Source: Erythrophleum ivorense
Taxonomy: Eukaryota > Streptophyta > Magnoliopsida > Fabales > Fabaceae
Direction: 5' to 3'
DNA length: 64,000 nt
Assembly (NCBI GenBank): GCA_026724425.1
Contig: JAIUCV010000004.1
Location: forward strand, 4,784,001 to 4,848,000
In this document: piece after piece, positions 49,140 through 62,280 of the stretch
How the letters are laid out: the number at the start of each line of letters is the position of its first letter
Numbering within the stretch: position 1 is the stretch's first letter
Program-made: the position numbers and the translations under genes
Notes under the pieces: model-generated
Told to the model about the DNA's origin: nothing
Database searches by the model: none
Seen by the model: the letters and a program-made list of their open reading frames with translations, nothing else

Positions 49140-52100
49140 GCTCTGTTCCACCCAACACCATTTCTCTGGTGGGTGGAAGTTTGGATGGCTCCTCCTTTCA
49201 ACGAGTGACAAAGAAACTAAACGGAAAGAACTATAGAGAATGGACTCATGCAATTTGACTTGCTATAAAGAGAAAAGGCAAGCTGGGTTACCTTACAAGT
49301 GACATCCAAGAGCCAACCTTAAGCAACGCTGCCAGCCAGTATCAATGGAAAGCCAAAAACTCTTTGGTCATCTTGTAGCTTACAAACTCCATGGTTCCTT
49401 TGATTAGAAAGACCTTCATGTTTCTGAGTTTGGCTAGAGAAGTATGGGAAGCTTATTTTAATGGAGAAAATTCTACTTGAGTTTTCGAAATGAAAACAAA
49501 GCTCCAGTAGCTCAAACAAGGCGACTGAGAAGTGAATGAATATTACGTGGAAATGGTATCACTATGGCAAGAGGTCGATGCTACCTACGACAAAAATTGA
49601 AAATGCATCGAAGACTGCTTGCAGCATCAAAAGCGAGTGGAGAAGGAGAGAGTCTTTGAATTTTTGGCAGGGTTGAACCAAAGTCTGGATGATGTCAAAG
49701 GATGAATTTTGGCTCGGGTTTGCATCCTTTCACCACGATAAGCATTCGTAGAGGTTCGACGAGAAGAAGCTTGACAAAAAATAATGATGAAAGAGGAAAC
49801 TAGCCCATTTAAAGGAACGACTCTTGTCTCACGACAGACTAGCATAGAGTCAAATTCAAAATTCTAAAAATGCCCCTAGTGCGATCGCTGTAAAAAATCA
49901 AAACACATTAAAGACACATGCTAGGATTTACATGGAAAACCTAAGGATTGGAAGCCACAAAAAGGTACAAGAAGTTGAGGATATCAAGCTACAATAGAGA
50001 AAACTCCAAAAAAGCTTGATGATGACAAAATTACCTCTAGTTCAACTTCTAATGATCAATTAGAAAAAAATTTGGAAATGTTATTGGCACCTCAAATGTT
50101 TGGTCACTTACAAAAAAATATTCCTACTGCAAATTTAGCACATAAAGGTAACTTTCTTCAGGCTTTAAAAGTCTCATGTGAAAAAACCCCATGGATTATT
50201 AATTCAGGAGCTTTTAATCATATGACTGATTCCTATCATTCGTTTAGTTCTTATAACCCCTGTGCTAGGAACTTGAGGGTTAAAATTGCTTATAGAATCT
50301 TAGCTCCTGTGGCTGGTAAAGGGAACATTTGTATATCTAATTCCATCACCTTGAAATCTGTTCTACATGTTCCTAAACTTGCTTGCAACTTACTCTCAGT
50401 TAGTTAATTAACCAAAGATTCACATTGCTTTACTAAATTTTTTCCATCCTATTGTATTTTTTAGGACCTATCATTAGAGATGATGATTGGCCGTGCTAAG
50501 GAGTATAAAGGGCTCTACTATTTCGAAGATGCCAGAGTGAGTAGTCATAAACCAAATATCACCTGCAATTCTGTTCCTACTTCAAAGGATGATGATTTAA
50601 TGTTATGGCACCTTCGCCTTGGCCACCTTAGCATTAAATATCTATGTTACTTGTTTCCAAATTTGTGTTCAAATAAAAATGCTACTAATATTTAATGCGA
50701 AAGCTGTGAACTTGCTAAATATCATAGAAGTCACTTTCCAAAATCCAAGTATAAACTAACCAAACCATTTTTTATTATTCATAGTGACTTATGGGGGCCT
50801 TCTCGTACTAGTAATCATACTTATGCTAAATGGTTTGTCTCATTTATTGATAACCACACTCGTCTTTGTTGGTTATATCTCTTAAAGGATAAATTTGAAG
50901 TGTCTCCTATGTTAATTAATTTCCACACTATGATTCAAAGTTAGTTCAATACAAATATTTAGATATTACACATTGACAATGACATTAGATTTTTTAATAA
51001 CACATTAAGATCCTTTTTGAGGAAATATGGAGTTATACATTAGAGTTTATGTAATAATACACCCCAACAAAATGGTATTGTTGAGCGCAAAAATAAACAT
51101 ATCCTAGAAGTTATTAGGGCATTGATGTTTTGTTTTAATACGCCACAAACCTTTTGGGGTGATGCCATTCTTACTGCCACCTATCTCATAAACAGAATGC
51201 CTAACTGTGTTCTTTCATTTGCCACTCACTTACAAAACTCCAAGAAGATATACCTTTCAGTTTTTAGATGTACAACATTTGTCCATGACCATTCCAATCA
51301 AAGAAGTAAATTAGATTCACGTGCCATTAAGTGTGTATTTCTGGGATATTCTCCTAGTAAAAAAGGATACAAATGTTATGACCCCTGCTCCTGATGATCC
51401 TTTGTCAGTATGGACATCACTTTTTTTTGAGCAATCACCTTTTTTTTTTCCAAGTCTTCCATTTAGGGGGAGAATTTGAAGGAATCTTAGACTTAGCACC
51501 AAAATAATGTTTACACCACCTTTCACCTTACAAACTCATCCTTACCCATATCTGTACCTAATATCACTTCCATTGAGCCACAAATAGAGGGGAGTTCTAA
51601 TCCAAGGGGAGAAGTGGAAATACAATAGAATAAAGAGGTTATTGTCTACTCATGAAGGAAGAAATTTGAGAATGATGAAGCCATATCTGATGCACTATAA
51701 GAATCTGATCCTATGATAGACCTTGACTCCTTCTAGGTAAATCACTCAAATTCAGATGACCCCCTAACCTCTCTTATTTAAATCTCCCTATTGCTTTAAG
51801 AAAACCTACTAGTACCTGCACTTTTTATCCTATTAGAAAATTTGTGTCTTATAATGCTCTTTCCCATGCATATAGTCCTTCAAATTCTCCCCCTAAAAGT
51901 TCCCTGCAACATTTATGAAGCCTTAGAAGTACCTAAATGGAAAACAATAGTCTTGGAAGAAATGAGTGCCCAGAGAAGAATGGAACCTGGGAAAGAAGGA
52001 GAAAATCTAATAAGATGCAAATGGGTATTCAAGGTAAAGTACAGAGTAGATGGAGCAGTAGAATGATATAAGGCTCAATTCGTTGCAAAGGGTTTCACAC

Positions 52101-53390
52101 AAATATATGGTATAGATTACATAAAAACCTTCGCACCAGTGGAAAAATTGAATACCATCCGAGTGCTACTATTACTTACTATTAACTTGAATTGGCCATT
52201 GCAACAACTTAATATCAAGAACGCTTTCCTAAATGGTGACTTGGCAAAAGAGGTTTACATGACTCTTCCTCCAAGCTTTAATAGGAAGGGTGAAGAAAAT
52301 CTTGTTTGCAGGTTAAAGAATCATTATATGGTTTAAAGCAATCTCTCAAAGCATGGTTTGAGATGCTTGCCAAAGTATTAAAAGCAGAAGGATACAAATA
52401 AAGCCACTTAAATTACATATTATTCCTTAACCATAAAGAAGGGAGAAGAATTATCCTCATTGTATGTGTAGATGACATCATCCTCACTGATGATAACGAT
52501 GAAGAAATAGAAAGATTAAAAAGGGTCCTAGCTACTAAATTTGAAGTAAAAAGTTTGGGACAAATGAGATACTTCCTGGGAATGGAGATTGCAAGATCTC
52601 AAAAAGGAATTAATGTATCTCAGAAAAAGTATACACTAAATTTATTAAAAGAAACTAAGATGATGAGATGTAAGCCATGTGGTACATCTATAGAAGCAGG
52701 AAAAAAGTTTGATAATACAAGTGAACCAGTTGATAAAGAAAGATATTAAAGGCTAGTTGAAAAACTGATCTACTTATCTCATATAAGACCATACATAGCA
52801 TTCACGATGAGTTTTATCAGTCAATACATGCACTCACCAAAGGAAGACCACCTTGGAGTAGTGTACAGGATTTTGAGATATTTGAAAGGCTTACCAAGAA
52901 AAGGTCTATTATTTAAAAAGGAAAATCAAGCTTAGGTAGAAGTTTTTACTGATATTGATTGGGCAGGTTCAGTGAAAGATAGGGGTCCACTATTAGATAT
53001 TGTATGTTGATATGGGAAAATCTAGTAATATGGAGAAGTAAAAAGCATAACGTTGTGACAGGAAATAGTGCGAAAGTGAAATTCTGAGTAATAGCTCAAG
53101 GAATTTGTGAGGGCTTATGGCTTAAAAGGCTATTAGAAGAGCTAAGAATGGACATGAAACTTTTTATCAAGATCTATTGTGACAACAAGTCAGCTATTAA
53201 TATATCACTCAACTAGTGCAACATGATAGAACGAAACATGTTGAAGTAGATAGATATTTCATCAAGGAGAAGGTTGAAGAAGGAATCATATGCATGACCT
53301 ATGTTCCTATAAGAGAATAAACAGTAGATATTCTAACTAAAAAGTTACCACAACACACCTTTAAATGTCTTATTGGCAAGTTGGACATGA
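49140..53390 (+). pseudogene. Broken Copia gag-pol in MATE copy C intron
   Basis: Landmarks in order: a gag start near 49190 (RVTKKLNGKNYREWTHAI); protease region 50072-50407, with WIINSGAFNHM near 50192, where the catalytic Asp is Asn; GAG-pre-integrase near 50600 (WHLRLGHLSIKYL); integrase pieces at 50780-51394 (HSDLWGPSR, QRSKLDSRAIKCVFLGYSP); RT pieces at 51940-52760 (CKWVFKVKYRVDGAVE, QLNIKNAFLNGDLAKEVYM, ICVDDIILT near 52470, MRYFLGMEIARSQKGI); RNase H near 53175 (CDNKSAINIS). Stops and frameshifts separate these pieces, so no polyprotein can be made. Confidence 0.9.
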
Positions 53391-53420
53391 TTGATATCTA
53401 TGATTCAACTTGAGGGGGAG

Positions 53421-53623
53421 TGTAGAGTTCCTGATTATTAGAAAATTCAAATAAGCAATAACTTGTAGCATGATTCTAGGAAATAGATTTTAGTTTTTTG
53501 ATTCCCTTGATTATCGGCCCTGATTTATAACTCTATTAGTTTATGTAATTGTATATATATTTCCCTTTCCCTGCACAATAAAGAATTCAATTCAGACTAA
53601 CAGAGGAAGTCTATGTTTTTACA
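53421..53623 (+). repeat. 3' LTR of the Copia element in MATE copy C
   Basis: 203 bases matching 48840-49045, preceded by the purine tract and followed by a TACA/TA microsatellite (53624-53651). Confidence 0.92.
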
Positions 53624-54571
53624 TACATACATACATATATATATATATATAGTATACAGGATAAGAATTCTATAATTTTTTTGGCATTTGGTTCTAAGAT
53701 ATAACTATAAATTAAGAGCTTATATGAAATAAAATTTATCAAGGACTCTTGGTTTTTGTTTGGTTTAGATTTTGAACCATTTTAACACTAGATGCTGTGA
53801 GAGAAAGGAAAAAGAGAGATAGAAAAAGTATCATTTCATGAACATCATGTATGGTATGGGTTGCGATAACACCTGTGGTATAATGACTGGTTTAGGCTGT
53901 GGAAGAAGGTATTCATAACCTAATTCTTTAAGTAATTCATGTATAGACTTGGGTCTTGATTTGGGATCTCTGATGCTTACCCATTTAGGTTTAGGCTTGT
54001 CATTAAGATCATCATCACTACTATCATGATCAAACTTTTTACGAGAGCAAAGTCTTGATCCCTAGGTTGAGTTTTTCTTTTGTTGTCTCCAAGTAGCTAT
54101 TGCATAAGAGCTTCAAGGCCTCCATTCATTATCTTCAAGGTCTTCTCAACTATCCATGTGATAGCCACAGTCAAAGTCACACATAGAGGGATCGTAATCC
54201 TATATAAAGTGACCATTAATCTTTCTAACATAAGCATAATGACCGTTAGGATAGAAGTATCAGATAGATATGACTCTTTTCTTCTGCTTCTGCTCTGTAA
54301 AAAGAGTAATCATCATAGATTAATGAGTTGTAAGTTGGTGAGAGTGGGTGGAAGAAGTTTCTCCATGTCAAAGTCTTTCAAGTACAGGGGGAGCAGTGGT
54401 ATGAAAAGCCTTCTGACTGTTGTGGAACTCCTTTTCATTGTTGGTAACCCATTCCAAAGGCATTAACTATAAAAGGTCATCTTTAAGGATTTGCTCAGGG
54501 ATTTGAATGATAGTAGTATTGTTTGGTCTATCAGAGACCATGTACAGAACATCATCAGTTGAATTTTGAAA

Positions 54572-55128
54572 CTAAAGATCTATAGAATGGTTTTGTAGTT
54601 GATAGATCATTTGATAATAGAGAGTGGCTATAACAACATTTTGAACTTGTTCTGTACTAATAATTTGAACTTGGACTTTTAGTCTAGTGGAAAGAATGGG
54701 ATTTGATAGTATAAGATTAAAATAAGGGACAATGGTGAAGATAACACTGCCACCATTGAGTATGACAAGAGTGGCGTTATAGAAAGAGGTGTATAAAATA
54801 TCAAAAAGAGAAACATAGGCTGTTACTACTATCCCTTTGTGTCCATGAAGAGTGAGGACTAATCTGATAACTCCAGGATGAAAGTAAGTGTATCCTTGGT
54901 GGATCCAATAAGAGATGAAGCTAATAGAGATTTCCAAAGTAACATATTGTTCAACTTGGGTGGATTGTAAGCTAAACTAATCCATTTTTGTACCTTGGAC
55001 AATTTCTTTGATGGGTGGAGTTTTTGGAGAGATAAGCTTTCTAATAGAGTAGGTAGAAGAATGATTTTGATGATAAAATTCATAGGGGTTGAGAATGGGC
55101 TCAATAGTTTCTTCAAGGTAGGACTCAT
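54572..55128 (-). pseudogene. Movement-protein-like remnant (left copy)
   Basis: Two overlapping minus-strand frames (55128-54859 and 54937-54572), so a frameshift splits the region. The second frame has the look of the 30K-type movement domain found in caulimovirid polyproteins (HPGVIRLVLTLHG, then YATLVILNGGSVIFTI and QVQIISTEQVQ). It lies just downstream of the primer site, the usual position for movement function. It is not expressible as one protein. Confidence 0.65.
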
Positions 55129-55157
55129 TTGGAATATGGGTAATTTCTATGAAATGA

Positions 55158-55170
55158 AGCTTTGATACTA
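55158..55170 (-). other. Decayed tRNA-Met primer site (left pararetrovirus copy)
   Basis: The minus strand reads TAGTATCAAAGC, 10 of 12 bases matching TGGTATCAGAGC, between the promoter/leader region and the movement-like frame. That position fits a caulimovirid minus-strand primer site. Confidence 0.6.
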
Positions 55171-55667
55171 AAAGGAGTACTTCTGGAGAAGGATACCAAT
55201 ATCAGCTCAATTCATGTCATACTCTCCAAAGATTTTCTTAAGAGAGATACCATTCGTGAAATGCCATGATATCAGGGTGCTGCCAAACATATTCTAAAAG
55301 GAGAAGAGGAATTATCTAATCGATTTTTTTTTTCTCTCTTCAAAAGTTAAAGGAGAACAATCTTAACAGAAGTAATCAGGGTGATACTCACACTTATCCT
55401 TTAATCTATAAGGGATGGGTTATATGCCTTGTCTCTTTAAAAGAAAATAATCTATTCTAATTTTTCAATTAGAATTAATAGAATTCCTTTTCAGGTATGT
55501 TTGGACTAATCGTTTCTCTTCCTCTGGGTTTTTCTTTTGTCCTGACATTTTGGGATTAAAGATTCTTTTAATTTTCTTGAAAAATTTTTTAATTAAAGAA
55601 CTCATAAATAAGGAGAAAACTTTTGCTAAAATTATTTCCTTGACAATACTTTCTAATACATAGTATC

Positions 55668-55675
55668 CTTATATA
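55668..55675 (-). promoter_or_regulatory. Pararetrovirus TATA box (left copy)
   Basis: The minus strand reads CCTTATATAAGG about 500 bases before the primer site. The matching sequence in the right copy (TTGTATAAGGGTGCTGCG at 62272-62289) lies at the equivalent place. Confidence 0.55.
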
Positions 55676-56949
55676 AGGCAAGTATAGAGCATACTCATAT
55701 GGGAAAGATAATTGTAAGAGATTTTCTATGAAAGATTTCAAAATAAGAGGAATGTCTTAGAAGGAATTCATAAATAATACTAAGAATATTATTAAGCCAA
55801 CTAGAATGCAAGACTCCTCTTAAACACAATTGAGAAAAGGCACACTTCCTATAGCCAATGCTAAAACAAATAAACAAATAACTTTTTCAAAAGTATAGGA
55901 CAATGATATAAACTCACTTTAATAAAATTATTTTTATAGACTGTAAAGCAAGCCATGCCTGAGAGCACACCTAAAAAACACATCGACAAACTATGACAGT
56001 TATTGTATATGAGACAACTTGGTAATGGATAAGCCTTATCCTTTCTTTATGGGTTCATGTGAATGAGAGAGATTTTGCTAATCAAAACTGTTAGTATCAC
56101 CCGACTCATCTTTCTTGCTTTTCCTAAAGCGTGTAATCGGCCATTCTTCAAGTTTGTTGAAATCATCTGGCTCATTAGGGTCTTGGGAATCTTATATGTA
56201 TACATCTTGAGTTTATGTTAGTTCAAATTGTGTTGTTGACTGAGATTGTAAACTTGAACCTTGCAAGAGGTTGGTCATTTGGGTTAGAGTTCAGACTTCA
56301 ATATTTGGAAGTTTAACTTCTGGCAGCTTGGGTTCTCCAGGGATGAATTCTTCAGGGGATGGTTCTAATGTTGTGCAGAATATAAATTTACTCTCATGAT
56401 AATTACTAATTTCACATAGAAACATTTTAAGAGCTTTGAAAGTTTTACTTTTCTGTTTAGGCCCATCAAGGAAAGTATTTTATTCATAAATATAGTTTTT
56501 GGTTAAGAGCATATTTTGCCTGTTGGTCTAGTAAGGACGATGGATGATGAAGATATTGGCAACCTGTTTATTTGCTTGAGGGTTATTCCATAGATCATGC
56601 TATAAAATAACCTTTTGTAGTTCCATTTGCCATCAGTATAATGGTGAAAATCATTTAAGGAGAGTCTAAAAATTAGAGTTTTTGTTTTCTTCTTGACAAG
56701 GGAAATGATAGATGAGGAGTGGTGGAAATTCTATGACTCTAGAATAAAAGACAGTGAATGCCCAAAAGGTACTATAATGCATTATCATTGATACAGGTAT
56801 AGATCCTTAAGAGAATTAAGAATGGAGTTTGTAAATTAAAATAAGATGGGTAGCCAAGAAGGGATAAATCCTTGAGTTACATATGAAGGTAATAGAATAG
56901 AGATTTTTTTGCAAGTTTCTGAACTTCAACAAGGTTTCTAAGTTTCAGA

Positions 56950-57866
56950 TCACATAGAGACAAGTCTTTTTTGAGTTGGGTTGAAGGAGGAAAAGGATAG
57001 TGAATAGTACTACCAAAGATAGAATAAGCCATGGAGATGAAGGGGATTGGCTTTGTTGGAGTGAGAAGGTTTACTATCTTAGGTTTAGAAAAGTAGTGTA
57101 TTATGATGTTTGTATGGCTTTTGATGTGTTGAACTTTGAATTTATAGCGAGAGAATCAATCTTTCTATCTAAGTAACTATTTATCAAGCAAGATTTTTTT
57201 TTAGACTCTAAGATTATAAAGAATGACAAGTTATCCATCTGAACCACAAATTCATATAGACAAAGATGAAAGCTAAACTTTTTAATCCCTTTTTTGATTG
57301 CTAAAATCTCCTTATAAATAATATAGTAATGCTTTTCAGAGTCTTTGAATTATCCACTTGCATGGCTATAATAATATTGCTTTCCATCAATCTCTTCAAT
57401 AAGAATAGTTCCCCGATAATCATCACTAGCGTCTATTTATAATATCTTTTTTCCCTTGTCAGTAATATTTAAAGATAAAGGATTTTAAGAAATCTTTTTT
57501 AGGCACTTCACAGCTGCTATTTGCTCATGACCATAAGGTGGGGGATTCTTCTTTTCCAAAAATTTTGATAGCTGGCTTGTATGATTAGATACATGAGGGA
57601 TGAAATCTTTCATAAAGTTTATTATCTTGAGGAACTGTTGAATTTGTTTTACAATGAGAGTTTCATTTGGAAAAGTGAGTAACTCTTGAGCAATATGTGG
57701 GTCTGGATAATAATGTCCATTGGATATGTTCATTCCAAGGAATTTTATTTGAGTTTGGTCTAATTGACTTGTGCGAGCTGATATCATGATCCAATACTGT
57801 TTGGTGATGTTCAAAAACTATTGAAGGAGCTGCTTATGGTCTTCCTCATTTTTAAAATAAATATAA
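56950..57866 (-). pseudogene. RT (C-terminal part) and RNase H remnant, left copy
   Basis: The frame at 57814-57485 holds the RT thumb/connection landmarks (QTQIKFLGMNIS, QIQQFLKIINFMKDFIPHVS, NPPPYGHEQ). RNase H traces follow to about 57150 in other frames. The copy starts abruptly just after the place of the catalytic YIDD box, which is not present. The equivalent right-copy region is 60085-60870. Confidence 0.8.
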
Positions 57867-58884
57867 ATGGCTAGGCATCAGAGATCCTAAACCAAAACCA
57901 AGGTCTATCCATGACTTACCCAGAGAATTAGGTCATAAAGACTTTCTCCCATAACTTGAATGAGTCATTACACCATAGGTGTTACCGTAGCTCATGCCAT
58001 GCATGATGTTCTCATCTATATCCAAAGCTTACGACTCAGAGTTTCCTCTTATGGAAAAAAGAACCAATTCAAAAACCAATGTCAGCTACAAGCCATTCTT
58101 TGTTCCTATAGAAGTTGTTCCTAAAGGAGTAATGAAGCTAATTTCTTAAGTTAAAAAAGTTCTTAACTGGTACACCTATAATGCTACGACTCAAAATGGA
58201 GTGCTTCAATGAATTGATTCTAGATCAAATAATCTTACGAGTCAAATAGCTTAGACTCTTTCTCATCCTGATAAACTTTCCACTCAAGTTCAACAGCTAT
58301 ATGTAAGACAATAAACCCATTGTTACATTTCTCCATCAAAGCGAGGTATACTACTTAATTTATTTCTTTTTTCATTTAATGCCTATTGGTGTTCCAAAAG
58401 TACCCTTTCAAAGTCCTGAAGAGGAAGATGCATCTTTCGTTAACGTATAGTATGACTTGTTAGATATATTGGGTCATATGGGATTTCCTTGTTCTCTTTA
58501 TCGATCGAGATATCCTCTCTTTCACCCCAGAAAAGATTGATTAACTGCTTACAACAACAAGTGGCATCCCTAGATGTAGAACTTAAAAGCTTTAACGTAA
58601 CAAGGCACATAGGCCCTATCTTCACACAAAAAGAATAAGAAATCAAAAGGCTTATGACACAAATTGGCCAAATTGAGAAAGATATAGAAAGAGAACATTC
58701 CAGAAGCATCTATGATACTTACCCTTCTTTATACATCCCAGCCTATAACCCTTATCCATATGAGGTAGACTACTAAAAATATTTCAAAATGAATTATGAG
58801 GTTTTCAAGAAAAAGGAAGATTACCTCAATCTAGGACAACTTAGTTAACTTCAACTAAAATAACTACCTCTACATCTAATAAGA

Positions 58885-59460
58885 ATGCCTAGACCTCTTC
58901 AAAGACCACAATACACCTATAGATTTGAACCCTCTCCTTCCTGGACAAAATCTTTTGAACAACTCTTAAAACCTTTAAAAATTAGAACACCACCCTCTTC
59001 ACCAAAGAAAGCTCATTCTCCACTCTCAAACCAAAGAAACAAGCAACCAATGCAAATTGAACCTCCATCCACCCAGTTAGAAAATAAAAAATCTTTTAGA
59101 GTTATTGCCCTTACAACCTCATTGACTCATTATAGTTCTAATTCTGACTCTAATTGTATTTATGAAATTAGATTAAAACTAATCAGTTCTGATGAATCTA
59201 ATGATCATTCTAATATCTCTGCCATACGTACAATCAATCCCACTCTTGTTGAAGAGGTTATCAAAGAATCCAATTTAGAATATAAAGACTATGCTGAGCA
59301 TCATCTTTATACTAAAACCTTTCCTAACCATGCACAGTCCCAAGCTTGTTCTTCTAATGGCCCATGGTTTACATTTAATGATGTTCCTTCAAAAAATGGA
59401 GAGATAAATTACATAAATTTCAACATGGAACGACCTCCAGATGACAGGACTGACTACTAA
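58885..59460 (+). pseudogene. Coat-protein-like remnant, N-terminal part
   Basis: A 191-codon open frame, Pro/Ser-rich at the start (QPMQIEPPSTQLENKK), then Ser/Asn/Glu-rich, ending PPDDRTDY. Its place between the movement region and the RT fits the disordered N-terminal part of a caulimovirid coat protein. I infer the role from position and from the zinc-knuckle-like end that follows; the sequence itself is not diagnostic. Confidence 0.55.
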
Positions 59461-60031
59461 CTTTGAGGCAGTTCTCATTGAATTCACCACAAGATTCATG
59501 AAAATTTTTCGAAAATGGTTTCAAAGCCTAGAGGAGTATTGATAACTTTATTACACTTGTGCTCTTAGTGCTAAGACATTCCTTAAGATCATTCATAAAT
59601 AATTTTTAGGAGACTTCCATCTTGTTGACAAGCAAAAAAGGCAAGAATATTTGTAGAAGCGTTGCTATTTTTTAAAGAAGAAAGATCTTAACTTCCACTA
59701 TTAAAGGATGATTGAACGTTATTATATGTTCAATGGTTTTAATGTTGTTAATCTTCAGCATACTTTCATAGCTTCCTTACTAGAAGAACTTCTTGAAGCT
59801 ATTCAATCACTCCAAAGAGATATGACAAACATCTCTTTAGGAGAAATTTATCAACTTGCCTTTGCCACACTTAAGAAGCTATGTGAGCAGTATAAGATGT
59901 TTGATTCTATGATGGAAGGAAAACTAACACTTCAAAAAATTTGCAAAAAGCCTTATCTGTATATTAAGTGCAAAGATAAACACTATGTTCATGTTCCAAA
60001 AAAAAAGTATCTCATTTTCAAAAGATCATGA
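59461..60031 (+). pseudogene. Coat-protein-like remnant, C-terminal part with decayed Cys/His region
   Basis: Continues the coat-like region after a stop. The open frame 59708-60031 includes MIERYYMFNGFNVVNLQHTF and ends with ICKKPYLYIKCKDKHYVHVP, a Cys/His/Lys-rich stretch that looks like a damaged zinc-binding element. Directly after it the sequence jumps to the RT catalytic box, so protease and early RT are deleted. Confidence 0.55.
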
Positions 60032-60069
60032 CAAAAATTTTTTAGCTTATTTTTCATAGTACCCTCATT

Positions 60070-60870
60070 TACATTGACAATATACTTCTTTATTTTAAAA
60101 ATAAGGAAGCTCATAAGTGGCTCCTTCAACAATTCTTAGATATCACCAAATAGTATGAAATCATATTATCAGCTTGTAAAAGTCAATTGGGCCAAACTCA
60201 AATAAAATTTCTTAGAATAAACATATCAATAAACATTATTATCCGGCCCATATATTACTCAGGAGTTACTTACTTTCCCATATAAGACTCTTATTGTAAA
60301 ATAAACATGACATTTCCTTAGGATAATTAGCTTTATCAGAGATTCTATCTCTCATGCTTCTAATCACACAAGCCAACTGTCAAAACTTTTGAAAAAGAAG
60401 AATCCCCTACCTTGGGGTCATGAGCAAACAGCAGCTGTGAAACACCTTAAAAAGATTTTTTAAAATCTTTTACCTTTGAAGATTCCTGACAAAAGGAAAA
60501 GGATATTATAGACAGGCGTTAGTGATTATTATTGGAGAGCTATTCTCATTGAAGAGATTGATGAAAAATAATATTACTGTGGCCATGCAAGTTAACAATT
60601 CAAAGACTCTGAAAAGTATTACCATACTATCTATAAAGAGGTTTTAGCAGTCAAAAGGGGGATTGAAAAGTTTAGCTTTCATCTCAACTCATATGTATTT
60701 GTATTTAGATGGATAACTTGTCATTCTCTAAAATCTTAAAGTTTAAGAAAAAAAATCCAACCTAATAAGTAGTTATTTAGATGAAAAGATTGGTTCTCTA
60801 ATTATAAATTTAAAGTTTAATACATCAAAGGCCATATAAACATAATAACGAACTACCTTTCCAGATCTAA
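60070..60870 (+). pseudogene. RT (C-terminal part) and RNase H remnant, right copy
   Basis: Starts with YIDNILLYFKNKEAHK near 60075, where the second catalytic Asp of YIDD is Asn. RT connection and RNase H traces follow (SQLSKLLKKKNPLPWGHEQT near 60380), ending with DWFSNYKFKV near 60785 and YIKGHINI and YLSRS near 60855. The WFS..F.V.HIKG....DYLSR end is characteristic of caulimovirid RNase H. Several stops interrupt it. Confidence 0.82.
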
Positions 60871-60916
60871 GATAGTAAACCTTCTAATTCCAATAAAGCC
60901 AATTCCCTTCTTCTTC

Positions 60917-61900
60917 ATGGCTCATTACATCCCTTGTTGTATTATTCACCATCATCTTCCTCCTTCAACCCAGCTTAAAAAAGACTTCCATCCATGTGAT
61001 CTAAAACCTAGAAACCTTATTGAAGTTCATAAGCTTGTAGAAAAATATTTGTTTTATTACCTTTATCAATATCTTAGAGATTCATCCCTTCCTGTCTATC
61101 CATCTTATTTTAATCCACAAACTCCATTTTTTATTCCCTTCAAGATCCATACCTACGTCACTGATGATGCATTATGGTACCTTTAGACTCTCACTATCCT
61201 TTATTCTGGAGCCATATAATTTCTACCACTCCTCATCTATCATTTCCTTTATCAAGAAGAAAATAAAAACTCCAATATTTAAACTCTCCTTGAATGGTTT
61301 TCACCATTATACTGGTGACAATAGGAACTACAAAAAATGATTTCACATGATGATCTACGGAATAACCCTGAAGCAAACAAAAAGGTTGTCAGTATTTTTA
61401 TCATCCACTGTCCTTACTAGACCAACAAGCAAAATATGCTCGTAACCAGAAACTATGTCTATCAATGGAATACTTTCATTGATTGGCCCAAGTAGAAAAG
61501 TGAATGTCTCAAAACTCTTAAAATGTTTCTATGTAAAATTAGTAATTATCATGAGAGTAAACTTGTATTTTGCACTACATTGAGACCATTCTTCGGAGAA
61601 TTGATCCCTGGAGAACCCAGTTACTAGAAGTTAATTTTTTAAATATTAAAATTTGGACTCCGACCCAAATGACCAACTTCCTGCAAGGTTCAAGTTTATA
61701 GTCCTAGCTGACAGCATAGTCTGAACCAACACAAACTCAAGATGTATACATGCAAGATTCTCAAGACCCTAATAAGCTAGATGATTTCATTAAACTTGAA
61801 GAATAGTTGATTTCACGCTTTGGGAAGAGTAAGAAAGATGACTTAGATGATACTGATAGTTCTGATAAGCCAAATCTCTCTTCTTTACGTGAATCCATAA
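60917..61900 (+). pseudogene. C-terminal pararetrovirus region of unknown role, right copy
   Basis: After RNase H the homology between the two copies continues through about 1 kb that still looks like former coding sequence: an open frame at 60917-61186, then shorter pieces. It matches the left copy at about 56900-56050. I cannot assign a domain. Confidence 0.5.
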
Positions 61901-62272
61901 AGAAGGGATAAGACTTATCCATTACCAAGCTATTCTATGTGCAATAATTGTCTTAGTTTGTTAGTGTGTCTTTTAGGTGTACTTTCAAGTGTGACTTATT
62001 TTATAGTCCGTAAAAGTAACTTTATTAAAGTATGTTTGTATCACTATCCTATACTTTTGAAAAAAGTTATTTGTCTATTTGTTTTAACTTCGATTATAGA
62101 AAGTGTACCTCTCCTCAATTATGTTCAAAAGGAGTCTTATATTCTATTTTACTTAATGATATTCTCAATATTTTCTATGAATTCCTTCTAAGACATTCTT
62201 TTTATTCTAAAATCTTTCATAGTAAATCTCTTATAATTATCTTGCCCATACGAGTATGCTTTGCACTTGTCT

Positions 62273-62280
62273 TGTATAAG
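62273..62280 (+). promoter_or_regulatory. Pararetrovirus TATA-like box (right copy)
   Basis: TGTATAAG in the sequence CTTGTCTTGTATAAGGGTG, about 500 bases before the end of the right copy and equivalent to the TATA at 55668-55675 in the left copy. Confidence 0.5.

Larger units (their letters stand above)
48840..53623 (+). mobile_element. Copia retrotransposon in intron 2 of MATE copy C
   Basis: 4.8 kb, in the sense of the MATE gene. LTRs are 48840-49045 and 53421-53623 (TGTAGAG ... TTTTTACA). The primer site is TGGTATCAGAGC at 49046-49057 and the polypurine tract GAGGGGGAG at 53412-53420. The flanks are TATAT and TACAT, within AT microsatellites, so the duplication is uncertain. The LTRs differ at roughly 7% of positions by eye, older than the element in ARF6. 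The copy in MATE gene A (30219-30411) marks the same insertion, so the element entered before the gene duplicated. Confidence 0.93.
53835..57866 (-). mobile_element. Endogenous caulimovirid-like element, left copy
   Basis: A partial pararetrovirus copy read on the minus strand. From 57866 downward: the RT part after the catalytic box and RNase H (about 57866-56950), a C-terminal region of unknown role, a promoter-like TATA (55668-55675), a leader, a decayed tRNA-Met primer site (55158-55170), a movement-protein-like region (55128-54572) and a following polyprotein segment that ends near 53835. This order is circularly permuted relative to the right copy, as expected for DNA from a circular genome. 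There are no LTRs. All frames are interrupted. Assignment rests on the movement-like domain, the RNase H end motif and the promoter/primer layout. Confidence 0.75.

Noticed and set aside
58440..58709. 89-codon minus-strand frame in the pararetrovirus region
   Set aside because: It is antisense to the coat-like segment and has no counterpart in known families.
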